Source: Membranipora membranacea (taxonomy: Eukaryota > Bryozoa > Gymnolaemata > Cheilostomatida > Membraniporidae). From it: a stretch of 64,000 nucleotides of DNA. Position 1 is the first letter of the stretch. Each line of letters opens with the position of its first letter. The notes under the pieces were generated by a model that searched no databases, had not been told where the DNA came from, and saw only the letters and a list, made by a program, of their open reading frames with translations. Positions 1 to 37,695 of the stretch are shown here, piece by piece. The stretch is taken from contig OU612066.1 of the NCBI GenBank assembly GCA_914767715.1, forward strand, positions 15,815,001 to 15,879,000, written 5' to 3'. The position numbers and the translations under genes are program-made.

Positions 1-1934
1 ATCCTGGACTAGTAGGAGGTATCACTCACTCTCTCTGGGCATGACATATCTCTGGGTAACTGTGAGACTTTTCAGGTGCTTATGATTATGATGATTTTTG
101 GCAGGATGGTGAAATGCAATGTCACAGTGGGTTCTCATATACATGCCATGGATGGCATCCATTGGATCCTTTTGAATTTGCTAGCATTAAGCTGTATTTT
201 TTTAAAGGTCTAATCTATTATTGTTGTGCTAGCCTATCTTATCAAGACAGGCTACCACTCACCCACCGACTGAGTTCCCTTCCACAGCCAAGGTCAAGCG
301 CGCCTAGTTAACTGCGACACCATTCATTGCAAGCAAGCCTTTATCTTAGCACTCAATTTGAAATTACCAAGTAATGTATTCTGTTTTTGTATGCTGTTAG
401 TGTGTATAAATAAGTCATGAGTGTCTTGTTACTTGGGAGGCTATTAATATAGGCCTAATACCCTCGGGACGCACATTGGGCCGCTAAAAGATCTATCAGT
501 GTAAGGGAAATGTAAATGGATAGAGGGTTAGTGAAGCAAATCGAATGCAGCTAGTCACTTCCCATTGCCAAAATACTGTGTGTCGACCGTAAGGAAGATT
601 TTGAGTGAAAAGGAGCTTGGATTAATTATTTTTGTGCTCGAGAAGTCTCGGCCAGATATGCTGGACTACCTTTTTTGTGACTTCTTTAGGGCTGGAAAGT
701 GCTTAAGTGACTATACCAACACAGACCAAGATTGACTACTTGTGATGCTTTGCGGATTGTGAAACATCTGGCAGAACTATCAGCGACTGCCAAGACAGTG
801 GCTTCTCTGCTGCATGTTTTGTTTTCAAATGTTTCTGACACGGGCAGGCGGCAATAGTTAGGATCAAACCATATGCCCAGTGCACGTTAGCAATCAGTAG
901 TCAAAACTATACTATTGAGACTCTCTTCTATTATAGGCCTGATAGGGACAGGCTGTTGAGTTTCATTGAGTGTTCCCTTGCACCAAAATTCGGATATCTT
1001 CGCTAGTCTTGCCAATGTGTTTTTTCTGGTGCGCTGAAAGGGCTATCCCGTCTGACAAACTCAGTGTTGTCTAGAGAATTTCCGTTAACAAGCCTTGTTG
1101 GCGGATTGATGGTCTTCTGTGTAACAAGTTGAGCGTTGCAAAACTAAAATTTCATCAGAATCTATCTGAATCATATTTGAAGGCATGGTGACTGTTGGCC
1201 AGTTGGAGAAGAATGAGGCCCTAAGTTTTAAGCACTATATCTGATAACTGGTACAAATATACACTAAACCGTCTCCTTTTTCTTGCATTATTGCAGTATG
1301 GGGTCTCATCTTGACCATAGGATCTTGTATCTCATGCTATTTCCTTTTTAAAACAGCTGGCCCGTCTTAAAAACCCTAACTAAGGAGTGGCGGCTCAGTT
1401 GATCAACTTACCAAATCCAATATATCTGTCCAACACCGTGTCTTCTCATAACTTGTATTACTGCTGGCTAATTCCAGTTTTGCAGCTGCTGTCCTATCAC
1501 CCTGAACTTCCTGACTCGATGTGGTTTGCCTGGCCCATCATTTGGTGATTTATGTTATAAAATTTGACCCATTATGTTGTCATTATGACACAAATCAGCT
1601 GTAAGCAATGAGCTTTTAATCTCCATTTCCCTTCCACAATTATGAGCTTTGATGTCCTCCTTAGTTATTCCTTCGATTACCGATCAGTATTTTGTTCACA
1701 GCAGGCGTCTCCGAATTGTTTATTGTAAGTTCTGCCCATAGTATACTGTACAAGTGTAACAGCGATACTAATAGGTACTGAAAATCCTCTCATCATAATT
1801 GTTGTTAATGATTTTTCTTCTTCTTTTGCAGTTTTTTTTCTGAAAAAACATGAAGAAAAGGTAAACGGAAAGAACAGGTGTGAGGCAGCCATCACACAAA
1901 AGAGCCGGGGAGTGCTTCTCTAGCAGCTCCCAAG
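1..1934. other. 5' flank of ROCK, no coding gene seen
   Basis: I see no convincing coding exon here. A strong 3' splice-site-like tract (TTCTTCTTCTTTTGCAG, ending at 1831) suggests that the ROCK 5' UTR contains an intron and that a non-coding first exon lies further upstream. If 1832-1934 is 5' UTR, it holds a minimal upstream reading frame (ATG at 1850, stop at 1862-1864, four codons). A second possible acceptor, CTTCTCTAGCAG, ends at 1925 just before the start codon. Transcription start and promoter were not identified. Confidence 0.4.
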
Positions 1935-26906
<24,972 letters not shown>

Positions 26907-28628
26907 TGATGGCGCAGCTGCAACAAAAACAGAAAGATTGTGATCGTGATTACAATTTGATTCTAATCAACATTTCAGTAGCAATTAGGATATGATTAAA
27001 ATTTAGAATGATCAATTGGTCATAGCAAAACATTCTCATAATGCAAAATCTGAAATCCTCTGTATAACTCAGTCAGCTGTATGGGTTTACCAGAAAAAGA
27101 AATTGCATTGTGGGACACTTTTTATCTGACCAATTAGCTGAGAGTATGGGGCTGATAAAAGGAAGGATAACCTTTATCTCCACTTATATTGTGAGATATA
27201 CTGCTAGGAGTGCGCTGCAGCCTTGAGCTATTTCTACTCTGTGCATTCCTGTGATTATTTTCTAATGAAGTAACTTCATATCAACCATATGTACCTATTT
27301 TACTGAGTTCTATTGAGATACAGTGAGAAATGGCGTTAAATTAATGCTGCTAATTTTTGGCGAAACGATAGCGGATAAGGCTGAATAATTCAAGGAGCTG
27401 GTAGCAATAAGCTGTGTAAACACATAAGAGTTGTCTGGTCATCTCTGTTCTTTTTTTGTCAAAATCAATTTGGTAATTTTTTGAATTTACTATGAGGTTA
27501 TTTATAGTCTTATCGCCTTTTTTCTTACGCTATTACTGATGATACATTATCATAGTGGCAACATTTTTGTCTAGAAATACCGTTGCCTGGTACACATCAC
27601 AACAGACATCTGAAATAAAAAATTATGTAATATGAACAACCAATTCTGGCATCTGCAGGTTATTTTCAGAACACAAGGCCGGACACAGCATTCAAGGGGT
27701 GCGTTTTATTTGAAGTCCCCCATCCAGCTCAAAACTATAAATGAGGTCACCTCGTTGTTCAGGAATAGTTTAGCTCTTGCATTCAATAGTGTTTGATTTG
27801 TTTACTAGACACGGGCAGAGTATAAGTGAGAGACAGTGTTATACAATAATCATTCCAACTCAGCAACCTTGGACAAAGCAGAACCCAGCAAAATCCTTTG
27901 TATGGGTCAAAACAGAGGTATAGCTTATACGTTTTAAATTTTCAGTGTTGTACAGTCTCTTTAGAATATCACCCATGCCATGTATTAGCCAGTGTGGGGA
28001 TTGGGGATACAGTTGGAACGTAGAGCTGTCACAACTTCGTGTCTTCAGTGACTCAATGCTCTTCTTGCTATGTTTCTGAGCCCTCAAATCTGTGTGACAC
28101 TATAATATAATGGATCAATCATGCCAAGCCACCGACTTTCTAACTCTGAATGGAATTATTGACAGCTCAAGTTTGCATAGGAAGTTTCTAAAATTGATTA
28201 CTAAACAAATGATTAAGACTTGTGAATAAATGTTAGATTGTGAGTTGTGTTCAGTAAAAGTTTTTTTGCTGTGTTTCTGATTAGAATAGGGGGTTGTAAT
28301 GGTCGCGTGCCGTGCCGCAACAATGCTGCTGGAACAGTTTACATGTAAATGCATTAAAATTGCCATAATGCCTGATACATTTGGGAAGTTGTTCCAAAAT
28401 TAGTTGATATCACCCTCAATGTCAGGTTCAAATTTATGGCAATATTCTGAAGTCAATTAACCACCTTCACCTGCTGAGCACATGTGGTATATTAAGGGAA
28501 AAGTAACTGTGAGGTATGAGAGAGAGAGAAGGGCAACCTAATCCATGGTAAATTAAGGGATGGTTATGTTTTTGACAAGCTCCTGTCTAAGACAATCAAT
28601 TAAGTTTGTTACATTTGTGATGATCAGC

Positions 28629-28699
28629 TAGCCTGGGCAGGCTGTCGGGGGTGGGTGGCCCCTTCCCATCCACCCACCCCCGACAGCCTGCCCAGGCTA
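28629..28699. mobile_element. 71-bp GC-rich hairpin with 9-bp duplication
   Basis: Perfect 30-bp arms (TAGCCTGGGCAGGCTGTC... and its inverse ending CCCAGGCTA) around an 11-nt loop. They are flanked by exact 9-bp repeats ATGATCAGC at 28620-28628 and 28700-28708. The arms are strikingly G/C-rich for this AT-rich region, so this is an insertion rather than a chance palindrome. Confidence 0.8.
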
Positions 28700-29094
28700 A
28701 TGATCAGCTCTGGAGAAAATCATTACAATTCAGAACTTCATCACATTGTATAACATATAAAGGTGCAGAGTCCCCAGTGATGAGGATTGATGGAAATCCA
28801 TCCATGTTTGAAGGATTTCAATTCCTGCCTGTGCGTAAACATAGTTTGCACAGGCAGTCAGGCATACAGCCTATTCTTGTAAAACTGCCCCAAACTAGAT
28901 TTGATGTTATAAGTACATGCAGTCACAACCAGATTTTTTAGTCTTGAGAATATATTTTGGGTCTGGTTGAAAGAACTTAAACCAAGGTCAACACTTTGTT
29001 GATAAGCAGCCACACATTGATTGGTTATGTCGAGTTTTTGGCCGTGAAATACGAAAAGCAGTTGTGGCTGGATTACAGATCACCTAGGTCAGTC

Positions 29095-29210
29095 TAGTTT
29101 AAGTGCTCAAACGGTGCAAGATGCTGGTAGAGGCATTTCATTATCAACCACCTGTGGTTGATAATGAAATGCCTCTACCAGCATCTTGCACCGTTTGAGC
29201 ACTTAAACTA
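29095..29210. mobile_element. 116-bp perfect long-hairpin element with 9-bp duplication
   Basis: Two perfect 57-bp inverted arms (ends TAGTTTAAGTGCTC and GAGCACTTAAACTA) separated by 2 nt. Exact 9-bp direct repeats AGGTCAGTC flank it at 29086-29094 and 29211-29219. Arm perfection indicates a recent insertion. Nine-base duplications are typical of Mutator-like (MULE) transposition, but no transposase is present, so that assignment is inference. Confidence 0.85.
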
Positions 29211-30407
29211 AGGTCAGTCTGAATTCTAGCTGTGGTAAGTGAAAACCAGTATTGTAATAAATTGTCCTCCTTTTTTCAGATCCTACTACTACATGACCTG
29301 GGTTGAGACCACATAGTTATATAAGGAATGGTTATATAAGGCTATATAAGGTTAGTTAGTTATATAAGTTATAATATAGTTATATAAGGTTGAGTAAAAT
29401 CTGGGGAAAGGGCAGAGTTCTAATGTCTATATTATACAGTCCAGGTGATAGTATTTTTGTGGTTGCATTTTTTGTCAGATATATGATGGTGCAATAACAC
29501 CCAATAAATTGTAAATTTACCATCCCGATCTCCTTACAGACAACAATGCAGGGCTGTAGTTTAAGAAAAATAGTCTCAGACACGGAATATCCAATATCCA
29601 CTTTATTGAGTATTTTAGGGGGGGCAGTGCCTCCCTGCCTCCCCTGGAACTACGGGCCTGCAATGTAACCACAAAATTACTATCAGCTGGCCGGCTACCT
29701 GCATAATGCAGACGTTAGTACTCCGCCCAATCCTGGATTCCTAATAAAACTGGGAGGGTCTCAATACAGGTCAGAAAGTATTATGATCTGAAAAAAGGAG
29801 GACAGTATTGGAGTACTGGTTTTCACTTACCGCAGCTAGAGTTTGGACTAATATAGTCTGTCATCCAGCCACAACTGCTTTTTCGTTGATTCACGGCCAA
29901 AAAATTGACATAATCAATTATCGCATGTTTATCAACAAAATTTACATCCAAATTGAATTTTTTTAGGGATATACCAACAGTTGTACAGAATCAACGTATT
30001 TATGATGCTTAACGCACTCGCAAATGTGGCAATATCTCGTTGTTGAATTGTAATTGAAGTAGATATTTCTATCCATTGGTAAGAGGTGTGTTGGAGGTGT
30101 GTCCACTACCAGCCAATCACCATTCAAATAATAATAATTAGTTATCTTCCATTATGACGTCACTGTGCCTCAGTTACCAATAGAATCTGTGTTACTCTAT
30201 TTTCTTGTACATATAATAGTGATTACCATGCAAGAATAAAGTTGTTTATATGGTGTATATTGATTTTAAAACCAAAGGCTATACATAATTGAGATAGCAT
30301 TGTTGTTAGCCAAGTGTGCAGTAATGATTTAATATGCTTGATCATGCTTCCATTGCCATAAAGTATATAGATGTACAGCAGTGCGTACTTACCCAAGGGG
30401 ATTGTAG

Positions 30408-30428
30408 CAAGGAGTTAGAGACTCTGTG
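30408..30428. mobile_element. 21-bp CAAGGAGT micro-palindrome, older copy
   Basis: Begins CAAGGAGT and ends ACTCTGTG (family end ACTCCTTG). Flanks are ATTGTAG (30401-30407) and AGTGTAG (30429-30435), matching at 6 of 7 positions. Interpreted as a decayed member of the family best seen at 40081, 46392 and 58386. Confidence 0.45.
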
Positions 30429-30788
30429 AGTGTAGTAGACCAGCTAGTTGAGCAGAAAGACTACGTAAACCAAGTGAGTTGACCTAATATTTGCTGTTGC
30501 TGGGTCGTTGTTGAGCGAAAAGATGAATTGTGAAATTCATTGCGTGGGTTATAAATAATATTAGGCATTAGGCAATGGACAAAAACGCAAATTTTCCCAT
30601 GATACACCTCTTGCAGTAAAAAAGGGACTGGGTTGGGTAGAGGCTGGTAAGGTGAGCTATCAAATCATAAGCGGTGCAAGGATCACATTGTAGCTGATAT
30701 TTTCTATTTTTTTTTTGTCTTTGAACCACATCAGAAGAAAGCCCTCATTCGACACAGGAATTTAAAGGAGCAGGCTCCAAGTGAAAAA

Positions 30789-33700
30789 ATGAATGGACAC
30801 AATGGAAACATGGCGGGCACGGGTGCACAGTTTATCAGGAAAGATCTATCAGGTTACGGGAAAGCATCCAATCTAAAGATGAACGAACACATCAAGGAGT
30901 TGATGAGCCAGGGTCAACAAATCTATCACCTGGCCTTCGGTCAGTCACCATTTCCTGTTCCAGCTAAGCTGGAAGCGGGTCTTGTCAAAAACGCCCACAG
31001 GAATGAATATGTCAGCATGGTCGGTGAGAAACTAAAACTTATCGCAACGTCTAATCGATCCCATATACTTTTCTGTCGTCTCAAGTTTTCGATATGCCTG
31101 CAGTTGCTCCCATCCTGCCCGTGAGCCACTGGACAGAGGAAGTAGAACTCGATTGCAGGCAAAAATTGCTGCAGATAGCTGTTGCTATTGGAATTTTTTA
31201 ACGTTTTGTCTTATCCATGATCGCCCTATTTGACAGGCTATAGGGTTCTAACTGATGTGCACTGTTGGGGCAGGACGCCCGTGATTCCTAACTAACTCAA
31301 GTTAAATAAACTTCACCGAGCTTGTACAGATTTAAATAGTTTATTTATTGTTTAAAATAGTTATTATAATTACATGATATGTGTTCACAGTACAAAGTCG
31401 AACGAACCTTCCTTCTCAATATATCTCTGTGGGTTGACTCTGCCAGACTCTCTCTTTCTCCAATCTGCGTGCCGCAGCACCTCTTGTTTGCCGCAACACC
31501 TCTTCCCCTTTCCCTCTGGTGGCTCAATTTATACTCAAAATCCCCGTTACTTTACTCACTACACTCCACCAGCATCATGTCATAACCAAAGTAGTAGTAG
31601 TAATCTTTTTATTGAAATATAAAACTACAGAAGAACACAAAAGCCTCTATTTGCAGGCAAAAAATGATGATCCAGTCTGGCAAAGTGAAATATTGTTTCC
31701 AATTTAGTGACAAATATGAAAAAAAACCAAAGCCTGTCATCCCAGTGTCAATTTGTACTCAATATCCCATTACTTCACTCAGTGCATGCCACAAGCATCA
31801 CGTTATAACCAAAACCAAAGCCTGTCATCATTTATTATATCTCACCACATATTGTGTTATAATTACTTTTTAAAACTTTCTAAACAACAGCCACCACCAG
31901 CATCATGTCATAACCATGTTGTAACCATGTCATAAACATGTCAAAAACCTAAACATAGATTATCATCATAATTGTATACTGGGCCCCAAAACCGCAACAT
32001 TGAGACACTCTCAGTTTATGAGAGTATGACAAATCCGACTGTTTCAACCAAACACTAAGCTCAGAACATATCCTACTCCTACTTTGCAACCATGCGATGT
32101 GGACAAGACACCTTACACCCAGCTGTCCTGAATTTAAACCTTTATAAGGCTCATGTAAAGACGTTTTCGTTGTGTTGGGTAGGGCTCCTACACCTATATT
32201 TTCTGAAGATGGAGAGGTAGATCTTTACACAGGATGGGGGTTGTGCAAACACACAGTTAATCTCCATTCTCAAATCTCAAGCATCACAAGTCCATCAGAC
32301 CACTTCTAAATCCTTGTTATAAACACTGACTTGGTGAGGGGGATCACTAAATTATACTTTAAAAACAAGTTAAAGTTGTGCCAATTTTTTACGGTCATTA
32401 TTTTAGGTGTAAAGCCGCTCCGTGAGGCAATTTCGAAATTCCACAGAGAATTTGATACAGGAATTCCAGAGGCTACATTGGACGCTGAGAATATTGTTGT
32501 AGCTGACGGGTCAAAGATGGCGATATACCTAATTCTTATGGTCACGGATACAGGTAAGTCATAAGTTGCCCTGAGGGTCACAAATTCAGGTAAAATTATA
32601 GTTCTGAGGGTCATATAAAAACAGGTAAACTATCTTATTGTTGCATTCTCAGGTCAAATGCACCCTATTTTCATGAACACATATTCAAGTTCAGTGTACC
32701 TTCTTCTCATGTTAACGCATTAACGCACACCCTAATTTGTCTCTGTCCGAAGACTGAGAAATACAGGTGCCTTTAAGGGCGCGGCCGCCATATTCGGCGC
32801 CAAGTTGCTCTCAGTTTGCAGGCAGGTTGGAGCACACCTGGGGCGTCAATTGAGCCTAGTAGTCAGTAGACTACCTCCTATTCCATGGTTCTCATTTATC
32901 CTGTCATCTCCAGCGCCCATTGTATGTTGGGGTTATGTGAGAAATGGGAAAAATTTTAGCGTTTTTTTATACAAGAACAATATTGGTTTCATTGACTATA
33001 TAACACCATGTGTATTTACTACTGCTTTTTTATAACTGTAGACTTTATAGATTCCCATTCTACGCAATCACTCATAATATAAATTTCCCATCTATCTCAC
33101 TGCATACGTTGAATAGTCTAGAATTAGAAGGCCTTGACATTTGTTGTGCCTAGTAAGACATCGCCTGACATTGGCAGTATGTTGGTAACTGGTTTTAGCC
33201 AGTTGACTGGGTTTTGTCTTAAAACTTGGATGGAAATCCTACAAGAAGATGAACTGCTCTGGAAGGAAGTCCTTGTTTTTTATTAAGCACAAGAATAAAA
33301 TGCAAAATAAAGATTATAAATGCAATAAAGTTACAATTGAAACTGCAATAAATTGATTATATTGCTCAGGTTGTATTTTAAACAGCACAATCATTTTGCT
33401 ATTGTAGCTTTAGTTCTGAAGGACCCCTCATGGACTACATACAAGCCACAGGGCGTCCTGACAGGCTGCAAAAAGACGGTAATAGTGCAAACTTCGTTCG
33501 AGGAGAAATGGAAAATGACACCCCAAAATCTTGAGCAGGTTTGTTTTTAAGTCAATTCATCAAAGTTCAGTGCATGTTGACACCTTTGTCCAGTGTTTTT
33601 TAGAACTTTCAAAAGTGTTACAACTACAGTGATGAAAATTCAATCCTAGCAAGCATCTAAAATCTGACAATGCAAATAGCAAACTAAATGCTTTTTCAAA

Positions 33701-36700
33701 TATACTCTGGCGGATATTTTCTCTTCAACAGTGCATAAATATTTAATGCATAAATTGATTTACATCCATGACGGCATTTCATGACCATGCGTGACATAAA
33801 GCGTTTCCAGATCTAAGCTTCTTTTCTATTTGCTAATTATCTTGACTATCAACTTACCGTTTCCTCTCTCTCACTTCCTCCCAATCCTTCATTAGCCAGT
33901 ACCTTAAAAAGCCGGGTACTGGCTATAACTTCATTGCAACACAGGGTGTGTTTATTTTGTATATTGTGCATATGTCAGGCTCTCAAGGACTCTAATATGG
34001 ATAATGAGGCTATGACAATGATATTCAACAATCCATGTAACCCATGTAAGTTGTGAATGGTTTGTATCGTGCATAGATATAAAAAAGGCAGTTCTATATC
34101 TATCGATTCTTATTATATTTATATCTATGGCATTTGTGTCAAATGAGTTTCTCATTCAGAATTTTAATGTCAATTTGTTGTGCATTTGTTGCAGAACCGC
34201 TTATCACTGCTAGCAAATTGTAATGTTACTGATATTCATCGTATTCTAATAATATGTGGTTCAAACTTTCGCAAGAATTGATGATGAAAAGTATGGCAAT
34301 GCAATGATACTAAGAAAAATATTCTGATTTTATACCAGTGACTACTGTCTCCGTTTTTCCGTTTCAATGCAATTAAACCCTACCTGACTGATCTCTTTCT
34401 GATTAAACAAAAACCGTTCTTAGAGTTATCAGTTTAATTTAAAAGTGTCTTAATTAATATTAACCGTAGATTGTAAACTCTTATAACGCTACTTCACACA
34501 TAGGGGTTCACTTTTGAGATCTTCAGTCAAAAGAGTTTCTTCTTTTTATTGTAGCTGGATGTCATTACACAGAACAAGAGTTGGAAGATCTGAGTGCCGT
34601 CATGAGAAAATACAGAATGATTGTAATCAGTGATGAAATTTATTCAAATCTCACCTTCAGCAGCGACTATACATCAATATCAAAGGTGAGCATCTAGTAC
34701 TATCGTATAAGCTTAATATAGTATACTAAGTATATGAGTACCATACATGAGCAGCACTTATCGGGCATATATTATGCATATATGTTGCAGTAACGCGTTT
34801 CCATTCCACCCTTATGATTTGTTATATAGTGCTATTTCACCCTGCTTTAATCAGAGCATAACTTTTCCCAAGTGCTCCACAACTCAGAAAATATCAATAA
34901 TTACTTATTACGTTATTATTATTAGTACTTATTTTGAATAACAAGAACAGGTTTGTTCCCTCTGTGGTGGCAGAGTGATATTTCAAAAGTCAGGTATCAA
35001 GCTATTCTGTACCCCTCCACCACCACAGAGTGAAGAAACTTGCTCTAGCGAATTACCATACACTCAGGTATGAAGCAACCACATCATGTAAAAAAACCCA
35101 CTAAATGTTATCTGACTTAGAAACCATTCTACTCTTGACTATATTTCAGTATTACCCTGAGGGGACCATAGTCACTACAGGGTTGTCTAAATGGGCCAGC
35201 GCTGGTGGATGGAGAGTAGGGTATGCGATGTTCCCTCCTGGGCTCTCAGCCATCAGAGAAGTTGTCTCCAGTGCATCCAGTCATACTTACAGCTGCTGCC
35301 CCGCTCCTCAACAATATGCGGCCATCGAGGTAGGTTAATATCACCATAATAGCCAACTTTGATATTGAAGTAACTACAATTATGACTAAATCACGCAGTA
35401 AGGATATATCCTTACTCTCTGACTACATTTAGTCTAGATGAAGTGCGCACCAGTAGATTATGTCCATACATACATCTACACTGATATACATGCAACTTCA
35501 AGCAAAGAGTATATACTCCTTGACTTCTCATTGACCTCGCTTCTCGGCCTATCGGCTTAGATCAAAGTGTCACTGCCAATGGCCGATTAGTGCCACTTCA
35601 GTTTTGGCAGCTCGCTGCACACTTATGATTAGGAGGTCCTCTATGGCCTCACCTCTAGGATGCATTCTAGTTTTCTAGGATGTATCACATTCTCGGTATG
35701 AGGATTAGGGCACCTTGCGTCCCTCTTTAGGGGCAGCCCAATCTTCTGTTTCTTAGCAAACAGCAAATACTCCTTGACTCAAGCTAACAAGAAACAGAAG
35801 AAATAATCTCAGGCAAACATTTTTACACAGTTACAGCACAAACGTTATCATCAATGATATAATGCAGACTAGTTTAAGTGCTCAAACGGTGCAAGATGCT
35901 GGTAGAAGCATTTCATTATCAACCACAGAAAGTGGTTGGTAATGAAATGCCTCTACCAGCATCTTGCATCGTTTGAGCACTTAAACTAAATGCAGACGGA
36001 TGAGGACTACCCAATCATCAAAAACAAGATGATGCCGAATGCTTACTATCAATCATATGAATTAGAATGTGCCCAGAAGCTAAATCTGAGTGTTTTATGC
36101 GGAATGTGAAAGTACGGATGCCGTAGCCTCTGGAGTGAATTTACAATGCCAGTTTTTGCTATCAGTGCACTTATCTACCTTCGCTTTTTTCTAGTTTTTA
36201 GAGGATTTCGATGCCTGCAGAGATTTTATGTTACACACTAAGAGGATACTTGAAGTGGTTAATCATATGTGTGTCAGGTAAGTGTCACCAAAAAACATGT
36301 AAGTGTCTCATTTTGATTATCACTTAGTGCAGGTGCACTTGGCTGTTGCCAGTCTGTTACTAGTCTTTGCACAAAGCAGAAACAAATGAAATGGAGAGCA
36401 TCATCCGTCCTTATATTACACCTGTAGTTCTAAAATACCCCTGATCAAATTTGATTATTGCTGATAGAACACATCCAAGATGTTAAAATGATGAGAAATT
36501 TGTCATATTGGTGATTTGTCAGAGTTGTTGGTTGAAGTTGATCTGAGTTTTTGTGGTTTGTGCCTTGTGGGTAAGGAGAAGCCAGGATAAATCCCGGAGG
36601 CAAGAGTAGGAATTGAACCGGGGACCTCTTGCTCGATAGCCAAGCATGAGATCAATTGTACTATCAAAGATCTTGTACATATCCCAAGTTTAATATTCAC

Positions 36701-37695
36701 TAATTGTGACTTATGTTTGTTTAGTAAGCTGAGACCAGTGGGGGTGAAAGTGCACCCAGCTGCTGCAGGTTACTATGTCTACCCTGATTTCTCCATACTC
36801 AGAGAAAAACTGGCAGTCAGGAATATCACAACAGGTCAACAGATGTGTGATGCTATCTTGGCTGAAGCTCGAGTCTCTGTGAGTCATTACCATTAACACT
36901 TAATAGAAATAATATGATATGAGTAATATAATAAAGTCTTTTGTTCATAGTGTTATTTCACCATATTATGAATAATTAATTATTCTAAGACAACAGTTTG
37001 GAGTTGTGTTCTACGCATAAAAAAGAACACAACTATTAGTTTTTAAAATAGCGACAGAGCCATGTGTTCTGTGTATCTAATAGGCTTTTTCACATACGCC
37101 TGGTTTCAGGCCACTTGCTCCATCAGACTGGAAAGACTCTCAGGTCATTTTTGTAGCTGTTGCCCGGGGCGAGTGTTCATTTGTCCCCAGAGGACTCTCT
37201 GACTACACGACTATGTTACATCAACTTTGATGGAGGTAAAGCTCTCGAGGCTAGTAGAGATATTGGATTAAGTAAGCCGCTGACCCAAGAGTTTATCAAT
37301 ACCTACTGTGATCAGACAGCCGCTGCAATTGATGTAAGTAGTTTTAGTTGTTGTAGGGTTTATGTTATCTTTCACTTTGCACTCTCGTGTAGGTTATTTA
37401 TATGGGTAAATTTCCAGGTCAGTCTTGTAAGTAAAACCTCAGATTTTAATCAGCCTGTCGACGATCAATTCATGAACACGATAGAAGCACTTTGCATCAT
37501 TGAATTCCCTCGCCTAAATTTTTGCGGGCTTGTAATGGCCATCTGAGTTTTGTATATTGTCATCTTCATATAAGCAGCAATTATTTACAACATTATCTAG
37601 AATATCAAGCTATTCCTCTACAGCACATTTATTATACCCAACATTCTTTGTTTCAGTCACTTGTCAGATGGTGTGAAACAGTGCTTGGATCATAA
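30789..37695 (+). CDS. Fold-type I PLP-dependent aminotransferase (class I/II)
   Basis: Ten exons join in frame to 447 residues: 30789-31023, 32407-32553, 33408-33538, 33979-34045, 34555-34685, 35150-35329, 36195-36277, 36725-36878, 37157-37333, 37657-37695. Motifs in order: an N-terminal LAFGQSPFPVP segment; NNPCNPSG (188-195, where class I enzymes contact PLP with Asn); SDEIY (Asp220 to pair with the pyridine N, Tyr223); TTGLSKWASAGGWRVGY with the Schiff-base lysine K251; and a C-terminal TTRLCYINF with R394 as likely substrate-carboxylate anchor. All catalytic residues are present and no targeting peptide or membrane segment is visible, so a cytosolic soluble enzyme is likely. Substrate cannot be deduced: it could act on aspartate, alanine, methionine or aromatic amino acids. 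The GQSPFPVP start is unlike the usual animal AST, ALT or KYAT sequences I know. Confidence 0.9.
32766..32884 (-). mobile_element. SINE fragment lacking its tRNA head (aminotransferase intron 2)
   Basis: Shares GGGCGCGG...GCGCCAAGTTGCTCTCAGTTTGCAGGCAGGTTG, AGCACACCTGG and AGTAGTCAGT with the SINE at 42052-42267, in the same orientation. It lacks the tRNA-like portion, joining directly to CTACCTCCTATTC, which suggests an internal deletion. Confidence 0.6.
35503..35522. mobile_element. 20-bp CAAAGAGT...ACTCCTTG micro-palindrome
   Basis: Its termini match the CAAGGAGT family with one change at the left. Flanking sequence shows only a partial duplication (ACTTC on both sides). Included as a probable decayed copy. 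Confidence 0.35.
35870..35988. mobile_element. 119-bp long-hairpin element with 9-bp duplication (aminotransferase intron 6)
   Basis: Same family as 29095-29210: ends TAGTTTAAGTGCTC and GAGCACTTAAACTA, about 57-bp arms with three or so mismatches, and a 5-nt loop. Exact 9-bp duplications AATGCAGAC lie at 35861-35869 and 35989-35997. A second independent insertion with identical termini and duplication length fixes the element boundaries. Confidence 0.85.
36595..36672 (-). mobile_element. tRNA-like SINE head (aminotransferase intron 7)
   Basis: On the minus strand it contains a B-box-like GGTTCAATTCC (complement of 36609-36619) preceded by a clover-leaf-like region with GAGCAAGAGGTCCCC. The A box is weak. 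It reads as a degenerate tRNA-derived SINE rather than a functional tRNA. Confidence 0.4.

Larger units (their letters stand above)
26907..30788. other. Intergenic, ROCK 3' UTR and aminotransferase 5' flank
   Basis: No coding exon recognised. It starts with the presumed ROCK 3' UTR and contains two complete hairpin elements (28629-28699 and 29095-29210). An AT-rich block at about 29315-29392 repeats TTATATAAGG several times. A possible 5' UTR intron of the aminotransferase may run from a GTGAGT donor near 30473 to the acceptor ACCACATCAG ending at 30734. Confidence 0.5.
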
